A DNA stretch of 46,534 bases, taken from positions 1-46,534 of the forward strand of contig JAGGRA010000038.1 in assembly GCA_018613035.1 (NCBI GenBank), written 5' to 3'. Below the pieces are notes generated by a model. That model was not told where the DNA came from. It saw only the letters and a list, made by a program, of their open reading frames with translations, and ran no database searches. Origin of the DNA: Pseudomonas sp. ISL-84 (GTDB lineage Bacteria > Bacillota > Bacilli > Bacillales > Cytobacillaceae). The position numbers and the translations under genes were made by a program. Positions 44,736 through 46,534 of the stretch are shown here, piece by piece. The first letter of the stretch is position 1, and every line of letters begins with the position of its first letter.

Positions 44736-45144
44736 TCTATAGCCCTCCTTTATTATAGTGTATCATCTTTTATGGTAATATTCGGAATATTTTTTATGCA
44801 ATCATATCTACTTCCGTAAATATCACTTAACCATATTCCTTCAGGTAACCTGCCCGTTAGCACAATATTAAAAAGCTGCCATAATGACAGCCCTGGGTCC
44901 CATCTTTACGTTGCACTAAAACCCTCTTTTCTTCGTGGTTTCAAGCTTAATCCTTTGAAACGAGTTGGCGTTTTGATATTGCATTTGGGAAAAAAACAAA
45001 AACTCACCACTGGATAGACTTTTCAATTTTTGACGGAAGCAAAAAAAGCTGCCTAGTGGCAGCTGGACTTAAAGAATACATCCTTTAATGAGAATGAAGC
45101 AATCATTCGCAAAGCAGAAACCTTCAGTTATACGGCAGGCTCCT
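44736..45144. other. Non-coding stretch with hairpins
   Basis: A minus-strand terminator, GCTGCC-ACTA-GGCAGC with T7 (about 45045-45062), ends the cueP gene. A second weaker hairpin near 44873-44892 also has a T tract on the minus strand. Between them, 44950-44975 pairs GTTTCAA with TTGAAAC and is followed on the minus strand by a G-rich block (GATGGGACCCAGGG). It looks like a structured leader or small RNA rather than a gene, but I cannot match it to a known class. Confidence 0.4.
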
Positions 45145-45672
45145 TTAAGTTAATTGCATCGTAGTAATACAAGTAGCGTCATTTTCAAAAGTTGAGATTT
45201 CTGCTTCTGAAGCTTTTCCATCATGTTTAATCTTTATTTGATAAGTTCGATCTCTTGGGAGCCATAGATCGAAAAACCCATTAGCTTGGGATTTTACCTT
45301 ATCATTTAAAATCACATTGCCTTCCGAATCTTCAATATATACCTCAAACTCTTTCTCAGTTAATTCGCCTTGACAACCTGTCAAGCTATGATTCGTTCAA
45401 GGGTGAGTTTCATTAACATAAGGGGCAATTGAAACGAAAAACTCTTCTTTCGGCAGATCGTAGGCTAATTCGTCACCATCTGCTTCTTTAACGAGCAGCT
45501 GCTCCGAGGTAATAGATGCAGACCCGCTCTTTATGTTTCCAACACTGTAATCATTCACTAATGCCTTGATATCGTCAGGTTTAACAGCATCCTCATCATT
45601 TGAATCTGCCTGTCCACAGCCAGCTAAAATAATAGAAATAAGTGAAGCAGCCAGAACTATTTTTATCTTCAT
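45145..45672 (-). CDS. cueP: CueP-family copper-binding lipoprotein with in-frame TGA at a conserved Cys
   Basis: The frame runs 175 codons from ATG 45672 (AAGGATGTG before it) to 45145, interrupted once by TGA at 45397-45399. The lipobox LAGC follows a hydrophobic signal, so the protein is anchored to the outer membrane face. CueP motifs: DYSVG, SITSEQLLV, YDLPKEEFFVSIAPYVNETHP, then TGA, TNHSLTGCQGE, and GFFDLWLPRDRTYQI, with a last Cys in DATCITTMQL. In CueP the Cys residues (96, 104 and 172 in Salmonella, from memory) bind copper; the TGA falls exactly on the first, eight residues before the second. A 7-bp hairpin starts 11 nt later. This may be selenocysteine or a nonsense mutation. Confidence 0.82.
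45369..45399 (-). promoter_or_regulatory. Candidate bacterial SECIS element after the cueP TGA
   Basis: On the minus strand TGA (45399-45397) is followed by 11 nt and then CTTGACA-GGT-TGTCAAG (45385-45369), a perfect 7-bp stem with a 3-nt loop that starts with G. The loop begins 18 nt after TGA. Bacterial SECIS elements, as I recall, need a small apical loop with a G in the first two places at about this distance. The same bases encode the conserved SLTGCQ, so chance is possible. Confidence 0.45.
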
Positions 45673-45693
45673 CGTTTTCACATCCTTATTCAA

Positions 45694-46043
45694 ATCATCT
45701 CTTTTTACTATACTCAGTTAACAATAACAAATAAATATGAAGAAATTATGAAGACTGAACATACCATCCAGCATGGTATCCATTCTTTCAAGCCTTTCAT
45801 TCATTTTCACTCAAAGATCCATCATTTAATTTTCCTTTTCCGTTCACCGCCCATTTAGGGTATTTAAGCTATTTTAATAGTCCTATCTACTTCTTATACT
45901 AATGGTTAGGAAAAATTAGTCTGTGATATTAAGCACCATTTTCCAATGATGGATTGAAATTTATGCCCGTTAGTGCGAGTGCTTAGATTTCCAAACAATA
46001 TGCTATAATTTGGAGGGTACTATAAAAATAGAGGTGACTATTC
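45694..46043. other. Intergenic region, trmL promoter
   Basis: An extended -10 element TGCTATAAT lies at about 46000-46008, 36 bp before the trmL start; no strong -35 was seen. Otherwise nothing that I can support. Confidence 0.4.
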
Positions 46044-46514
46044 TTGGCCATACATGTTGTATTATATCAACCAGATATTCCCGCTAATACCGGAAATATT
46101 GCACTTACTTGTGCTGCAACGGATACAGCCTTGCATTTAATCCGGCCACTTGGCTTTTCTACAGATGAAGAGATGATAAAACGAGCAGGTTTTGATTTCT
46201 GGGAATCTGTAAATATAACGTATTATGACTCATTGGATGACTTTTTTTCAAAAAATCAAGGTGAGTTTTACTATATTGAGACCTTTGGTGAAAAAACACA
46301 TTCATCCTTTGATTTTAGTGATGGATCAAAGGAACATTATTTTATGTTTGGAAAAGAAACAACAGGTTTACCAAAAGATCTGCTAAAAACAAATAAAGAT
46401 CACTTTTTGAGAATACCAATGAATGATCATGTTCGTTCACTCAACCTTTCGAATACAGCTGCTATATTGGTGTATGAAGCTTTGCGCCAGCAGGAATTTC
46501 CCAATCTAAAATAA
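46044..46514 (+). CDS. trmL: tRNA (cytidine/uridine-34-2'-O)-methyltransferase
   Basis: 156 residues, full length for TrmL/YibK (CspR). It methylates the wobble base ribose of tRNA-Leu with SAM. SPOUT features: LYQPDIPANTGNIALTCAAT at the start, the knot motifs FMFGKETTGLP and IPMNDHVRSLNLSNTAAILV. TTG start with GAGGTG 8 nt upstream. An AAGAGGCTGGGACATAA motif right after the stop is another dispersed Bacillus repeat, cut by the window end. Confidence 0.94.
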   Translation: MAIHVVLYQPDIPANTGNIALTCAATDTALHLIRPLGFSTDEEMIKRAGFDFWESVNITYYDSLDDFFSKNQGEFYYIETFGEKTHSSFDFSDGSKEHYFMFGKETTGLPKDLLKTNKDHFLRIPMNDHVRSLNLSNTAAILVYEALRQQEFPNLK

Positions 46515-46534
46515 AAAGAGGCTGGGACATAACT

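Noticed and set aside
44860..45010. Cyclic-di-GMP or other known riboswitch
   Set aside because: The conserved core sequences of known classes are not present, and no gene lies directly downstream in the right orientation.

Overview
The window reads as chromosomal DNA of a low-to-mid GC Bacillaceae (Cytobacillus/Mesobacillus-like; the genus is inference). The signs are strong Shine-Dalgarno sites with frequent TTG/GTG starts, SigA-like and sigma-54 promoters, a cre-like site, an RsbR-type STAS protein, a cobalamin riboswitch on metE, and Bacillus-style intergenic repeats. No rRNA, tRNA or CRISPR array was seen.

0-10.4 kb: an EamA transporter, a CPBP membrane protease, a methyltransferase and an RsbR-like STAS protein. 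Then comes a tryptophan-catabolism block on the minus strand: kynU-kynB-kynA followed by an NSS-family symporter (probable tryptophan importer). A TetR regulator is divergent, and a 17-bp palindrome overlaps the kynU -35 box. 10.6-14.9 kb: an envelope quality-control operon, htrA / membrane-anchored parvulin PPIase / FtsX-type permease / ABC ATPase. 15.2-17.2 kb: an RQC-domain DNA-binding gene whose start is out of frame with its body, a small partner gene, a membrane protein and a 55-residue peptide gene with a TTG start.

17.6-20.8 kb: a B12 riboswitch and attenuator in front of a MetE that is fused in frame to a complete YkhA-type hotdog acyl-CoA thioesterase. 21-28.4 kb: a YitT protein, a GNAT enzyme, a group II intron (class C-like) placed just after the terminator of a secreted S15 peptidase, and a YeeE/YedE sulfur transporter. 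28.5-30.9 kb: an isolated three-gene SPP1-like replication cassette (DnaD-like organizer, G39P-like loader, DnaB-like helicase) with no other phage genes. 31-35.9 kb: an MFS exporter, a small membrane protein and a divergent Lrp/EamA pair.

35.9-44.2 kb: the most coherent system, a probable L-carnitine catabolic cluster. It holds a BCCT carrier, a CntA-like Rieske oxygenase with a Glu bridging residue, an aldehyde dehydrogenase, a DmlA-like D-malate dehydrogenase, and a type-2 ferredoxin/flavodoxin-NADP reductase in place of CntB. The enzyme operon starts at a near-consensus sigma-54 promoter with a 12-bp inverted repeat about 100 bp upstream, and a sigma-54 activator is divergent. Predicted flow: carnitine -> trimethylamine + malic semialdehyde -> D-malate -> pyruvate.

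44.4-46.5 kb: a small membrane protein, a CueP-family copper-binding lipoprotein whose first conserved Cys codon is TGA with a SECIS-like hairpin just after it (selenoprotein candidate or nonsense mutation), and trmL. Several intergenic gaps carry degenerate ~20-21-bp tandem arrays, each with its own unit, and four copies of a ~125-bp GC-rich repeat.
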